64,000 nucleotides of DNA. Origin: Ryuthela nishihirai. Lineage: Eukaryota > Arthropoda > Arachnida > Araneae > Heptathelidae. The first letter of the stretch is position 1. The number at the start of each line of letters is the position of its first letter. Where the stretch lies: NCBI GenBank assembly GCA_038380435.1, contig JAWZYU010000019.1, positions 32,823,801 through 32,887,800 on the forward strand, given 5' to 3'. Positions 1 through 10,872 of this stretch are shown here, one piece after another. The notes beneath the pieces were generated by a model that did no database searches, had not been told where the DNA came from, and saw only the letters and a list, made by a program, of their open reading frames with translations. A program made the translations under genes and the position numbers.

Positions 1-452
1 AATGAAGAGAACTGCTAGACGAATATACAATTATTTTAGTAAACAGTTTGATGTAATAAATATTATTCATATTTCGTTTTCGAGATCAATATTATAACTG
101 GGAATTTTTTCTGTCAAATATTCCCGCTTTCACAGCTCTTTAAATTCTAAATGATATTTGCTGAAGTTTAAAATTTAGAGAGATTAATTTATAATGTTAT
201 TAACATTCAGGTTCAGTCACTTGTTCAAGTTTGTTTATTCTTAAAGATTTTGAGATCAAATTGGGCTATTTATTTGCATAACAGGAGGGTTTGAATCTGC
301 TTCTAGGGAGTATGTTTCTCTTGCAGAATTTGAATTGTACCTAAGTGTATCGTTTCGATGTACACCTCGTTATCCATATGACTAATGTATATCAGGAATA
401 TTGACACTTATAATAATAAGATTCTCATTTCAACATAATATCTCAACTAAAG

Positions 453-872
453 TCCGTCTCAGTGGAAGAGTTATTAAAATGCTTGGCTGTTGATAAAAAG
501 GACCTGAGTTCGAGCTCCCCGATATGGTAGGGATGTTTTGTCTCTTTGCTGAGGTCCCTCCTAATTCACAGTGGCGTGTCCCCTTGTGCGGGAGAGCCAT
601 ATCCTGTGCACGTTAAAGAACACGCTGGATGGCCTTTGACTGGAGGCTACCATCTGTCTCCCAATAGCTATTCCAGTGGATCCCCTCCCCCAACCTTCTC
701 TGAGCCTTCGGGGTCCTAGTGACCTGATCATTTAGCCCATTATGTGCAAAAAAGTGACACTCAGAGGTAAAGTAACCCAACCTAACAAGCCTTCTCTATA
801 GCGTATTATAAATTGATGTATTCCTGTTAGACCTCTGTGGCAAGCGACTGCTTGAAGGGTAATTATTTTTCT
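453..872 (+). mobile_element. SINE-B copy split by a SINE-A insertion
   Basis: A degenerate SINE-B starts with its tRNA-like head (B box near GAGTTCGAGCTC), runs to about 571, and resumes at 787 with its 3' half: CTTCTCTATAGCG, then the conserved GACCTCTGTGGCAAGC and the GCTTGAAGGG end. The middle (572-786) is the 3' two thirds of a SINE-A. No clear TSD is left, so the nesting rests on the continuity of SINE-B on both sides. Confidence 0.75.
572..786 (+). mobile_element. SINE-A, 5'-truncated, nested in SINE-B
   Basis: It begins inside the SINE-A body at the CCCCTTGTGCGGGAGAGCC segment and carries the central GCACGTTAAAGAACACG block. It ends at AGAGGTAAAGTAACCCAACC. The tRNA head is missing. 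Confidence 0.85.
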
Positions 873-955
873 TTTATATTTCAATGTATAGAACAACTAG
901 ATTTTATCGATGATTTCGGATTCGCGACGATATATTTGACTTCCTTTACTTTGTA

Positions 956-1071
956 AGTACACTAAAACGGAAATTTATGGATGCATTATATGTGTATTCA
1001 ATCGCAGGAATATGTTTACTTTACTAGTACACTAAAACGGAAATTTATGGATGCATTATATGTGTATTCAA
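956..1071. repeat. Two-copy 46-bp direct repeat, period 70
   Basis: The 46 bases at 956-1001 (AGTACACTAAAACGGAAATT onward) recur exactly at 1026-1071. The spacer has a GCAGGAATATGTTTACT segment that resembles the minisatellite unit at 1.9 kb. Confidence 0.9.
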
Positions 1072-1107
1072 AAGTCGAATCCTTTGAAAAAACTGTTTTG
1101 AAACTAC

Positions 1108-1303
1108 CTTATGTGGCCAAGTGGTTAGCACGCTGGGCTACTGATCTAAGGGACTTGGGTTCGAGCTTCGGGTTAAGGCATGGATGTTTGTGTTGTTTTT
1201 CTGCTGAGGCTCTGCCATCCTCACAGATCTTCTATTATGGCATATAAACTGACAGGCTCCTGTCAGGCCTCTGTGGCAAGCAGTTGCTTGAAGGGGTATT
1301 TAT
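1108..1303 (+). mobile_element. SINE-B copy, nearly full length
   Basis: A box-like GGCCAAGTGGTTAGCACGC, then B box GGTTCGAGC, the conserved GGCATGGATG and TTTTTCTGCTGAGG segments, the CTGACAGGCTCCTGTCAG palindrome and the GCTTGAAGGGGTATTTAT end. Confidence 0.88.
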
Positions 1304-1574
1304 ATACGTAAGTAATCGAAGCATTTTAATGCTAAGCTTGGAAGTTACAGTCTTAAAACAGAAAGTTTCTAATGAAATTGCCATCAAATTAAACCGCAAT
1401 AACTATTTCGTAACGAGAAAAATAATTTTATCATTAACTTAAAACATAATTTTAGGATAAGATAGCGTTTCTACTGAAGAGCTTCTGACTTACCTTGAAA
1501 AATACACTTGAACCTTAAGAATACCTTATTTGAAACTTTAGGATATCAATGTTTTGAAGTTATTATATTAAATA

Positions 1575-1665
1575 CCTCCTCGGTAGCGTAGTGGTATCTC
1601 GGTGGTACTGCTCTATGTCTGGGTTCGAGTCTCAAGGATGCATGGTTGTTGTGCTTGTATGTTTA
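1575..1665 (+). mobile_element. Degenerate tRNA-like SINE head (probably SINE-B)
   Basis: TAGCGTAGTGGTAT resembles an A box and GGTTCGAGTCT a B box. The following GGATGCATGGTTGTTGTG matches the SINE-B body. The 3' half is missing. Confidence 0.5.
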
Positions 1666-1725
1666 TGAGAAACCAGGATAAATCTGATTTGAGCTTGTCA
1701 TTTTTTTAAATAAAATGTGGTTTTT

Positions 1726-1747
1726 AGCTCGTTTAAACAAACGAGCT
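1726..1747. repeat. Short perfect hairpin
   Basis: AGCTCGTTT at 1726-1734 pairs exactly with AAACGAGCT at 1739-1747 across a 4-nt AAAC spacer, giving a 9-bp stem. There is no terminator logic for it in a eukaryotic context. Confidence 0.7.
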
Positions 1748-1897
1748 AATATTTTTCACTTTACCCTCTATTTATCCGTCTGTAGATACTCAACTGTGTT
1801 TTTGTTTTTAAAGATTAATAAAAATTCTTTTTGGGTTGAAATATTACGATTCGCCCTTTCTGATGCTTCAAATTTCTCCCAATAGAATGAAAATCTT

Positions 1898-2155
1898 CAT
1901 ATAATTTGCTGGATTGCTCGAATATAATTTGCCATACTCAGGAACATTTTCGTTTATTTTGTCAGACTGCATAAATGTATTCGTGTAATTTGCCAGACAG
2001 TATGGATATATACCATGAAATACATTCTTATCATTTACTTTTATATTCGTATAGATTGGCGAGTCGCAGGGATATGTTCGTGTAATTTGCTGAGTCCCTT
2101 GGATATATTTGTTAAATTTGCAGGGTCGCAGGAATATGTTCATCTAATTGCCAGA
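1898..2155. repeat. Degenerate minisatellite, unit about 35-40 bp
   Basis: Repeated variants of GCAGGAATATGTTCGTGTAA followed by TTTGCCAGAC. About six units are recognisable. A 91-codon minus-strand open frame over it is a by-product of the repeat. Confidence 0.65.
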
Positions 2156-2159
2156 CAAT

Positions 2160-3240
2160 GAAGTGAGCAAAACTGAGAATTGTTCTAGATTAATAACCAA
2201 CGTTTTAATACAAAACTCGCAAATGCAAATGACACATTCCATTTAGCAAAAATATAATTGCATAATTAAATCTTCTGGTAAGTGAAACACGATCCAGTTT
2301 TAGATGAAGTTTGCCCGATTTCCCACAGGAGAGGGTTCACTGCAATATGTTGTTAATTAATTTACTAAAACAGGTGAACATAAATATGTATAAACGACAT
2401 AATTCAGCACAACACATAAACACCTAGCTGGATAACTAACATAATCCAAGTGTTGTCCTAATAAATCGCATGTTTCCGTAGTATTTCACCCGTTAATCTA
2501 AGCAGCGTTCGATTTGAGGTCCCACGTTCGTCGAGGTTTTGCGCCAAAGGCGACATAAGGATCATGTCTCAGCGGAGATTGAGATCCGATAAAACTAATT
2601 AACGGCCATTAACAACCTGCCACATCTTCCTTTCATCTCTTCGGGTGTCGAGAGCATTTTAATGTTCAAAATCAGTGGGTCCCTTTCAGCGTCTTCTAAC
2701 CGAACGTTTGCCGCAGTAATCTCTTGCTTTATCTTTTTCATCAGTATTCCATCCAAACTGGCTTTATCTTTCGAATCACTTCCAATTCTGCAGACGTTGA
2801 TTGGATATATTCGAGGAATGCTGTGCAATAACTCAAAGAGTTTATGAGCTATTCATCCATAATTAGGTCGCACTTATTCCAGAGTTTATGTATTGAGGTT
2901 ATATGTGCAAAATATCGTGCTTTTATTGTGGTTAATTACTTTGCTTGTTTTATGTTCATTGTCATAAACCTCAGTGATTTGTGGTCCCTGTAAAGAGCTA
3001 TCGTTTTTAAGTATGTTTTCATGGAAAGTAACAGCAGCGCTTTAACACAACCGCTTGCCAATAAATTTAGCATTTTTAGTCCGACGCTGTTTAATCGTGC
3101 CAAATAGGTCACATTCAATCGAAAGCCAGGCATCTCTGCAGACTTTTAAGATTTAAATAATGTTTATGCTCTTAAATCAAAATACTTTTAATTCTCCAAA
3201 GAAAACACGAAACAAGCAAACAAAAAATGAAAGGAATATA
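2160..3240. other. Unique AT-rich DNA, nothing assigned
   Basis: No repeat unit, TIR, SINE box or convincing exon was found. A slightly GC-richer patch at 2500-2700 contains overlapping short open frames on both strands without coding bias. Confidence 0.5.
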
Positions 3241-3256
3241 ACTTAAACAAAATTCT

Positions 3257-3428
3257 CCCGCAAGCAACTGCTTGCCACAGAGGTCTGACAGGAGCCTGTC
3301 AATTTAATACGCCGTAGAGATCTGTGAAGAGACCACAACAAAAGAAAAAAAAACACTAATTCTTTATCGGGCTCGAACTCAGGTAGCTTTGAACAATAGC
3401 CAAGCACCCGAACCACTCGGCTACCAGG
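3257..3428 (-). mobile_element. SINE-B copy
   Basis: Reads in reverse: CAAGCAACTGCTTGCCACAG, TCTGACAGGAGCCTGTCA, then a degenerate body and a head ending near ACCACTCGGCTACC. It lies directly beside the palindromic MITE that starts at 3445. Confidence 0.85.
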
Positions 3429-3444
3429 CTGAGAAAGGGATGTA

Positions 3445-3803
3445 CTGTCGCTCAAAAAAGTATCCGAACACTACGTTTGATTACAAAATTCAGAAAAAAT
3501 ATCTGGCAACGATTTTTTTAGAAATTAGTGGTATGGCAACCTTCGTGTCACGTGACAACCTTCGTGTCACGTGACACGAAGGTTGTCACGTGACACGAAG
3601 TTCGTGTCACGTGACTTTAATTAATAATTTCGTTTATTAATTAGTAATTTCGTGTCACGTGACACGAAATTAGTGGTATGGCAACCTTCGTGTCACGTGA
3701 CACGAAGATTGCCATACCACTAATTTCTAAAAAAATCGTTGCCAGATATTTTTTCTGAATTCTGTAATCAACCGTAGTGTTCGGATACTTTTTTGAGCGA
3801 CAG
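3445..3803. mobile_element. Palindromic MITE (family M1), copy 1, 359 bp
   Basis: Terminal CTGTCGCTCAAAAAAGTATC is mirrored by GATACTTTTTTGAGCGACAG, flanked by TA at 3443-3444 and 3804-3805. That is the pattern of Tc1/mariner-type non-autonomous elements. Both arms pair for most of their length, with a nested inner palindrome. CACGTG occurs six times (3549, 3568, 3587, 3608, 3656, 3694), mostly as GTCACGTGAC. There is no coding capacity. It is larger than the sister copies because the centre was duplicated and rearranged. Confidence 0.92.
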
Positions 3804-3818
3804 TACCCTATATTACAA

Positions 3819-4060
3819 AAAAGTAACCCGACACCTCAATGTTATGTGAATGGAAAACCACATCAAAAATTCCCTAATTTCGAAATTCATTTTTTTATGA
3901 AAAAGTGTCACTGGAGATAAACTCAAGACTTCATTAAAATCTCTCTAAATCGTTATTTCCCACAACATTCGTTTAATATTTAAACAATTATGGAAGATGT
4001 ATCATTTAACTGTTGTATTTTGCTGGTAATGAAAATTTAGCACAACTGTTATAACAATTT
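3819..4060 (+). mobile_element. Degenerate arm related to the 765-bp snap-back element
   Basis: Shares CAATGTTATGTGAATGGAAA, the AAAAAGTGTCACTGGAGATA segment and CATTCGTTTAATATTTAAA with the arm of the 54269-55033 element. Only one arm is evident and its ends are eroded. Confidence 0.55.
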
Positions 4061-4634
4061 GTTTACTAATATCAACACTTATTATTACTATTACAAAGAC
4101 ATGTGTATAACCAATCTTGAAACGGAAAGATTACAAATACTCCGACAAAAATATACAAATAGATAATTTTTTGTGTAACCTAGGAGATATGAATCAACTC
4201 TTACAGATTAAGTAATCGAAAAACGAAAATCTCAGGCAATGGAAAAACCAATATCATTAATATTTAATAAATGGTGTTTGATTTCCTTTTTGAAATTAGT
4301 TTCATTTTTCTTTTCCTTTATAAGATTAGGTAAATAATTATATATTTTTGGTGCAATAAAATTGAAATGCTTAAAAATTATTTACTTTCCTTGATTTCAC
4401 AACATAAAATTTGTTTGTTGAATATCTGGTATCATATGTGATGAACTTTTTTTCAATCCATTTGTTTCTATGTAGAAATAAAAGGCAAATCAATTTAATG
4501 CCTTTCATTAAATATTACTTAGAAAACGAATGGTTTTTGTTTTGCATTTTGAATAGGGGAAATAAGTTTCATAATAGCTTAAAGTTGAATGACATAAATG
4601 CAATATTTAGAAGTTTGTGTAACGAATTTTTTAA

Positions 4635-4880
4635 GTTTTCATCAATTTGGTGAAAAGTTGTTTAGGAAGAATCAGATAGCAGAGTGCATTCTTAAATATT
4701 CCAGCAACAATAACTCCATAAATATTAAACAAATATTGTGGAAAATCGATGTAGTTTTTTTTTTTCCAGTTTTCATCAATTTGGTGAAAAGTTGTTTAGG
4801 AAGAATCAGATAGCAGAGTGCATCTTAAATATTCCACCAACAATAATTCTTTAAATATTAAAGAATTATTCTGGAAAATC
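4635..4880 (+). repeat. Two-copy tandem repeat, period 134
   Basis: GTTTTCATCAATTTGGTGAA and the following ~75 bases at 4635 recur almost exactly from 4769. The unit resembles the inner part of the snap-back element (TTTCATCGATTTGGAGGC at 54.6 kb), so it probably comes from that family. Confidence 0.8.
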
Positions 4881-4899
4881 GAATTTTGAGATATTAATT

Positions 4900-5380
4900 A
4901 GATCTTTAATTTACGTCTAGTGATATTTTCCCATAAAAAGCTTATTTTAGAAATTCTGAATGTGGCTTCCTGTTACGATTTGCAATGCTATAATGCATTT
5001 TTATTCCCCTGTTAAGGTAATGATATATATAACCAAGTACAGAAAGAAAATAATTGTCGGAGGCAATAGCAAATAACGCAACCTATACTCCTATATACAC
5101 GATTGAATGCACTTAACGATGAAGCACAAAATTCGACATATTGTGCAAAATTATGCGTAATTTGCGGAGAACCTTTTAATATTATATACAATATGTGATT
5201 TTTGCATACAAAATGACAGGCAATCTATACCTCTCGGTAAAAAGATAAAACAGAGGATGCCTCCCACACTATAAGATGAAATACCAAATCTTGATACTAT
5301 GCAAGCAAAAATATAATTTGTGGCCGTTTCCAAAAGGATGTAAGGTACTTGATACAATAATAAATGAGAATTGTGACGCT
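4900..5380. other. AT-rich DNA, nothing assigned
   Basis: No SINE, TIR or coding bias is visible in this stretch. Confidence 0.4.
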
Positions 5381-6000
5381 GCAAGGTTAAATATTTTCTA
5401 TGACTCGCGGCAAAGTTAAGATTAATCTAGGGCTATAGATTAAGCAAGATATGTAGTACTGCAAGATAAAATAGATTTATGTCATTAGCTATAAAACTAT
5501 GATCTAGGGCTACAAAATTAAATACCTTTGTAGCATTTGCTGCAAGCTAAAGTATGATCTATGACATTTGCTATAAGGTTAAGTATTTCTGTGATATTCA
5601 CTGCAAGCTAAGATATGTGGTAATCAATGGAGCACCCAAAGAGAGGGGAAGATTTTGAGGTTATAACGTCTCTTCTGAGAGTCTAAATAGCATATATTTT
5701 GCGAAGAAAATTAAAAAAAATATATAATCCATTCAAATCAGAGACTCAAAATGTCAATTCCCCCAACCCAATTAGATTCAAACACTTCACCCCTACCCCC
5801 CATTATTAGACTCAAACTCTCCTCCCCCCATTGGAAATTTCTGGGTACGACACGTGGTATTCGATAAAGTATTAAATAATGTATGAATCATAGTCCTTGA
5901 TGCAATGTTAAATGGGCACTCTATAAAAAATACTACCTGGGATATTCGCTACAAGATCGAAAAACGTGTCTGTTAAAAAGTTAAGTAGAATCTATTATCC
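5380..6000. repeat. Degenerate minisatellite, unit about 45-55 bp
   Basis: Variants of GCTGCAAGCTAAAGTATGAT and CTATGACATTTGCTATAAGG recur between 5380 and 5640 and again, more degenerate, at 5860-6000. A CT-rich, repeat-free segment (5650-5850) lies between. Confidence 0.55.
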
Positions 6001-6059
6001 TTACTAGACATTTAATATACTAATAATATACTAATATAATATATACCGTAGGTTATGGG

Positions 6060-6267
6060 ATGTTAAGTTATGGCCCCGTGTGTAGGAAAGCTGTTAAAGA
6101 ACACCTTGGATGGACTTGAAGGACGGACACTTTCATCTATCTCCTAAATATCGTAGTTCTCCAGTGGATCCCCTAACCCCAACTTTCTCTTAGCACTTTT
6201 GATTCCTATGACCTGGTCATTTAGCCAGTTGTGGTGAAAAAGTGCTGCTCAGAGGTGAAACAACCAA
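6060..6267 (+). mobile_element. SINE-A, 5'-truncated
   Basis: Starts near GTTAAGTTATGGCCCCGTGT, carries GTTAAAGAACACCTTGGATGG and ends CAGAGGTGAAACAACC. No head. Confidence 0.85.
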
Positions 6268-6436
6268 CCTTTTATCACCCTCTCGTCATATCATCTTTTC
6301 TGCTGTACAATTTAACAATTAACTGTTCATAAGGACCCCCAAAACTAAGAGCAGAGTAATTAAAAGACCAACTGAATAACTGTTGAGTGTTTTTATCTTT
6401 AATTTTAATTCTCAACATTTTTGAACATATGGGACA

Positions 6437-6576
6437 ATTTGACGGGAGCCTTCCATCCTCTAATAGCTCTCCAATGGATCCCTTTCCCTAACGTTCTCTG
6501 AGCCCTTGAAGTTCTTTTGACCTGGCCATTTAGCCAATGGTGTGCACAAAAGTGCCATTCAGAGATCAAACAACAA
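6437..6576 (+). mobile_element. SINE-A 3' fragment
   Basis: Only the last third is present, from GACGGGAGCCTTCCATC to GAGATCAAACAAC. Confidence 0.8.
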
Positions 6577-6599
6577 AAACGCTGCATAATTGATCAAAA

Positions 6600-7190
6600 G
6601 GGGGGATTTCAAATAAGAGCGTATATCAGAAACAACAAAACAGTCGAGAGCACCTAGAACTACGAGCTATGCAGGATGTTAAAATCCCTCCTTTGTTAGG
6701 AAAGATGGCGAAGGAGTGTACTTCCCTCCTGCCATCAGATTAGTTCCGTCAGTATGAGGTTGGAGACAGAACTACAATTACGACTCCTTCTACATTACAG
6801 GTCATCAGTCGGTTCGTCTACTTCGCATAGTATTCGTGTCACAAGCGCTCATGCCTCGCTGCTTGTGTCATCTGATGTCCGGAACTAAATGAGGCTTGAC
6901 GACACGGTGCGATGTGTCTATTTTATGGATGTCTTGGCTGCAACTTGTGGTCAACGGATTCATTGCTGGCGTGTAATTAGGGTTTAAGAGCAATCTCTTT
7001 CGCTCGCGTGTCAATGTATACGTCATAATGATAAAAGACCATACGTAAAACATTAAAGAAGAATCTAGAACAGCTTTTCCCCCATAGATAGACATTAGTA
7101 AATTTGGGGAAAATTTCGTATAATTCACTATTTCTCAAACCTTTTTGGTATCGCGATTCCTCAAAGTGATATATAAATTTATCCGATTTA
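6600..7190. other. Unique DNA, nothing assigned
   Basis: Moderate GC and a few short open frames, but no recognisable product, repeat or splice-supported exon. Confidence 0.4.
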
Positions 7191-7200
7191 GCTCTTCCCC

Positions 7201-7605
7201 TTGGGAATGGTGGTTAGAATAATCGATAGCGCCCTAGGCTGGTAATTTGCAGTTGAGTGAACATAATAGGAGGGAGTATGACGTCGAGATTCGAATCTCA
7301 AATGCGCCAGTGTTGAGAATTTTCTCCGCTAACTCCTGTCCTGCCTTCGGTGAGAAAGGGGCCACCAATGAGCTTGCAAATTACACCGTCCGTCGGATCG
7401 AATGTTAAGCCATGACTCCATAAATAGGAGAGTATTCCAAAAGCACGTTAAAGAACACGCTGGGTGGCCTTGGGGGGAGGCTTCCAGTCTCCTATCAATT
7501 TTCCAGTGAATCTCCCCCCCCCCCCCCCCAACCAACTCAGAACCATTGTGAATTGATCATTTAGGCCGTTATGTGGAAAAACCGCAGCTCAGAGGTAAAA
7601 CAACC
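7201..7605 (+). mobile_element. SINE-A, old near full-length copy with C expansion
   Basis: Head with degenerate A box (AATGGTGGTTAGAATAATCG) and weak B box (GATTCGAATCTC). The body includes GTCCGTCGGATCG and GTTAAAGAACACGCTGG. The C-rich stretch normally reading TCCCCTCCCCCAAC has expanded to about 18 C at 7513-7529. Ends GAGGTAAAACAACC. Confidence 0.85.
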
Positions 7606-7819
7606 CTCATGTTACGTCAGAGGGAGACTAACTTGGAAGCTCCTTAACTTTCAAAATAAGAATTTTATAGGAATTTGTGACCAAAGATAAATTAAAGATC
7701 TCAGTCAATTCTAACTAAATATTGTTTTTTCAACAATATTCCTTAAATATTTAGAGTTATGGAAGTTTTAACATTTAACAAGAGAATTTACCTTCAAAGT
7801 TAATTGAAACTAAAATAAA

Positions 7820-7900
7820 AAAGTTTCATAGATAATAATATATAAAGATATATAGATATATAATATATATAGATATCAATATATATATAAAGAAGAAAGT
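7820..7900. repeat. AT-rich (TATAGATA)n microsatellite
   Basis: Runs of ATATATAGATATATAATATA; simple sequence. Confidence 0.85.
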
Positions 7901-8130
7901 TTGTTTGTGTGTCTGTCTCTATTTATGCACTCGGCCCCCAGAACAGCTAAAGGCACCAAACTTTGCCTGAACGTTCCCTTTACCCAGAGAAAGAATATAG
8001 GCTATGTAGGAACAAGTTGGGGTGAACCAAATCTGGGGTGGGAGGGTTTGAATTTTTCGAAATAATCATAGACCTAACATTAGCGGTTAAAATCCGGTAT
8101 CTCTCTTTAGAATTGGCAGGTATTCAAAGT
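7900..8130. other. Possible mobile-element segment preceding the 8-kb satellite
   Basis: AAGAAAGTTTGTTTGTGTGT followed by GCACTCGGCCCCCAGAACAG and CACCAAACTTTGCC looks like the edge of a dispersed non-coding repeat. The class is unknown. Confidence 0.3.
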
Positions 8131-8960
8131 CACGTGGGGAGTGCCATCTACTTATAACTTTAGAGTTTCAGACCTCCTCTAAAGAGGGGGAGAAAAATTA
8201 TACCGGGGGGGATAGAGTTTTGTAGTCAGTTTTATGCCAAATGAAGCTCCCGTCATGGGGAATGCAATCTACTATACCTTAGAGTTTCAGACCTCCCCTA
8301 AAAAAGGATGATGATATTTTCATTTAAGGAACGGGGTGGGAGGGACGATTTTAGAGAGTTTTATGCCACATTAAAGCTTCACAGTGAGGATCACATCTAC
8401 TCTCTACTTTAGAGGATTTCCTCCAGAAAAGCAGAAGGTATAATTTTTATCGCGGGGGCGTATAAACGATCGTAATAAGTTCTATGCCGAATAAAACTTC
8501 CTTTGTAAGAAGTACCATCTACTACATATTTTATAGAGTTTCAGACCTCCCCTGGAAGAGGCGGTAACATTTTTACTAGGGGGAACGATATGATAGTAAT
8601 GAGTTTTATGCAAATGAAAGCTTCCGGCTTGGGAGCTCCATCTACTACATACTTCAGAGAGTTAGAAAATTTCAGTACTCACCTAAAAGAGGATAAAATT
8701 TTCATTGAGGGGGGGAAGGGGAATTTAGCGGGGGAGGAAGAAGAGTGATGATTTTTATACCAAATGAAAGCTTCTGGCATGGGCAGTCTTCTACCTTAGA
8801 GAGTTTCAGACTTCCCCAAAGGAATTCCCCAACAGGAATTTCTAACAGAGGATTGCAACCCCCCCCCCCTGCAATCCTCTGTTATAGTGGCATGATGAAT
8901 TTTATGTAATAAAAAAACTTGCGACGTGGGGAGTATACTCTACGTTTTAGATAGTTTCAA
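8130..8960 (+). repeat. Tandem satellite, about 120-bp unit, about 7 copies
   Basis: GAGTTTCAGACCTCC recurs at about 8163, 8284, 8535, 8655 and 8800, with a degenerate form near 8405 and another near 8945. Between them are GAGTTTTATGCCAAATGAAG and GGGGAGTGCCATCTACT variants. Units have diverged through indels in G-rich tracts. Confidence 0.85.
8843..8884. repeat. 15-bp perfect hairpin with poly-C loop
   Basis: TAACAGAGGATTGCA (8843-8857) pairs exactly with TGCAATCCTCTGTTA (8870-8884). The loop is A followed by eleven C. It sits inside a satellite unit where the other units show a G-rich tract. Confidence 0.85.
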
Positions 8961-9306
8961 ACCCGAGAAACACTGGGTAATTCTGCTGGTAGCTACATGT
9001 TTTAAAAGTGTGCATAAAAAATTCCTTTAACACTCGTTTTCTTGATAAATTACTTTGCTTCATTGCTGCTCTGAAATGTTTAAAATTTCATACCTGTTGA
9101 AATACTGAAAGAATATTGTCGAAAAACTAATTTAGATATGTTTGATTGCGATATTTAAATTATCCTCAACCCCATTTTCGCATAAAACGCTTATTGTAAA
9201 AGTTACAGATCTCCCGAAATTAATTTCCCATTGATATAATATGGGGTGCAGTGGTCGTAATTCAATGGCCACTTATCATGTAAAGAATCAGCAACTTTTT
9301 AAAGTT

Positions 9307-9686
9307 GGGTTGTTTTACCTCTGAGCGGCACTTTTTTGCACACCATGGGCTAAATGGCCAGGTCACATGGACCCCGAAGGCTCAGAGAAGGTGGGTGAGG
9401 GGACCCACTGGAACAGCTGTTAGGAGACAGATGGTAGCCCCCGTCAAGGCCATCCAGCGTGTTCTTTAACGTGCACAGGGTATGGCTCTCCCGCACACGG
9501 GGCCACGGCTTAACGTCCCATCCGACAGACGGCGGCCTTTCCAAGCCCATCGGTGTCCCCTACTGACTGTGGGCAGGGCGGGGAATTTTGCGGAGATAAA
9601 TCTCAACGCTGACCCAGCTGGGACTCGAACCTGGGAACTACAGATTACGAGCCTGGCGCGCTACCGACTGAGCCACCCCCGCCCCT
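9307..9686 (-). mobile_element. SINE-A, full length with 15-bp TSD
   Basis: Flanked by exact CAACTTTTTAAAGTT copies at 9292-9306 and 9687-9701. Reading in reverse, the head (B box near 9620) and the whole body are intact, so this is a recent retrotransposition. Confidence 0.97.
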
Positions 9687-9827
9687 CAACTTTTTAAAGT
9701 TTACGACACCTAAATTTCCAGTTCCCATTATCAGGACCGTCTTTGTATTTTCTGGGGCCTTTTTAATAGCCCAGTGGATGTGCTTATTAGAAATATCAAA
9801 AGAACTGAGACACTCCGGCAGAATTAA

Positions 9828-10195
9828 GGTTGGGATGTTTTACCACTGAGCGACACTTTTTTGCACATACTGGGCTTAATAGTCAGGTCAAAAGAACTCA
9901 GAGAAGGTTGGGGGAAGGCGACCCACTGGGCAGCAGTTAGGAGACAGCTGGAATTCTCCGTCAAGGCCATTCAGCGTGTTCTTTAACATGCGTAGAGTAT
10001 GGCTCTCATGCATACGGGACTATGCTTTACGTTCCATCCGATGGACGGCGGCCTTTTCAAGTCTATTGGTGCCTCTTTTGTCTCCGGGGAAAAGGGTAGA
10101 GGTTTAGCGGAGATAAAGCTGAATGCTGGGGCTCGAACCGGGAAACTATAGATTGCGAGCTTGGCGCTACCGATTGAGCTAACACTTCATCCCAA
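9828..10195 (-). mobile_element. SINE-A, older full-length copy
   Basis: Reverse reading from CATCCCAACAG to GGTTGGGATGTTTTACC. Scattered substitutions; the B box is degraded. Possible TSD remnants: CAGAATTAA and CAGAGTTGA. Confidence 0.88.
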
Positions 10196-10217
10196 CAGAG
10201 TTGAGAATAAATAACAC

Positions 10218-10297
10218 CTGACAAGGCATGGGTATTGGTGCTATGTTTCTATGGAGATCTTCTTACTGGTCATTCACACTGACAGGCATTTGTCACA
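10218..10297 (+). mobile_element. SINE-B internal fragment
   Basis: AAGGCATGGGTATTGG, then GATCTTCTTACTGGTC and CACTGACAGGCA match the SINE-B body. Its 3' end is cut by the hAT-like element. Confidence 0.6.
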
Positions 10298-10305
10298 CTT
10301 TAAGG

Positions 10306-10572
10306 CAGTGGTTCCCAACCGCTGTGTCGCGTCCAAGGTTCAGGTGTGTAACAAAAATTTAAGAAATGGGATAATGCTTCATAACAATTTGTACTTTAGT
10401 ACAGTTTAGAATATTTCTTTACGATTTTGTTGAGTTTTTTTTAAATGTTGAGTATAATATGGGTTTTTGTTTAATTTGAATTGAAAAAAATTGGCATTTT
10501 ACCATAGGTGTGTCGCGGTGAATGAACTATTTCATAAGTGTGTCGACAAGGGATAAAGGTCGCAAAACACTG
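10306..10572. mobile_element. hAT-like non-autonomous element, 267 bp
   Basis: Begins CAGTGGTTCCCAACCGC and ends GGTCGCAAAACACTG, the terminal style of hAT elements. Flanks CTTTAAGG (10298-10305) and CTTTAGGG (10573-10580) form an 8-bp TSD with one mismatch. No ORF. Confidence 0.85.
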
Positions 10573-10629
10573 CTTTAGGGGATGTCTTAGAACTTTTTAT
10601 ACCTATGTAACAATGCAAAATAGTATACG

Positions 10630-10870
10630 GAAGCAAATATCTGCTTCTCCCTTTCTCCAGCAATTAAATGGTGCTTCGAAAGAAACTGATGTCTGCCTCT
10701 CACTTTTTCTATCGATTAAATAATGAGACGAAAGAAACTGATGTCTGCCCCTTCACTTTCGCTATCGATTAAATGATGCGTCGAAAGAAATTGATGTCTG
10801 CCTCCTCCCTTTCTCTACCGTTAAATGTGCGTCGAAAGAAATTGATATCTCCAGAAACTATTTTCTATTA
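10630..10870. repeat. Minisatellite, about 52-bp unit, about 5 copies
   Basis: Units begin GAAAGAAACTGATGTCTGCC and contain CTATCGATTAAATGATGCGT. The last units are degenerate. Confidence 0.85.
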
Positions 10871-10872
10871 AA

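Noticed and set aside
8130..8960. CRISPR-like array
   Set aside because: Repeats are contiguous diverged units without unique spacers, and the genome is eukaryotic.
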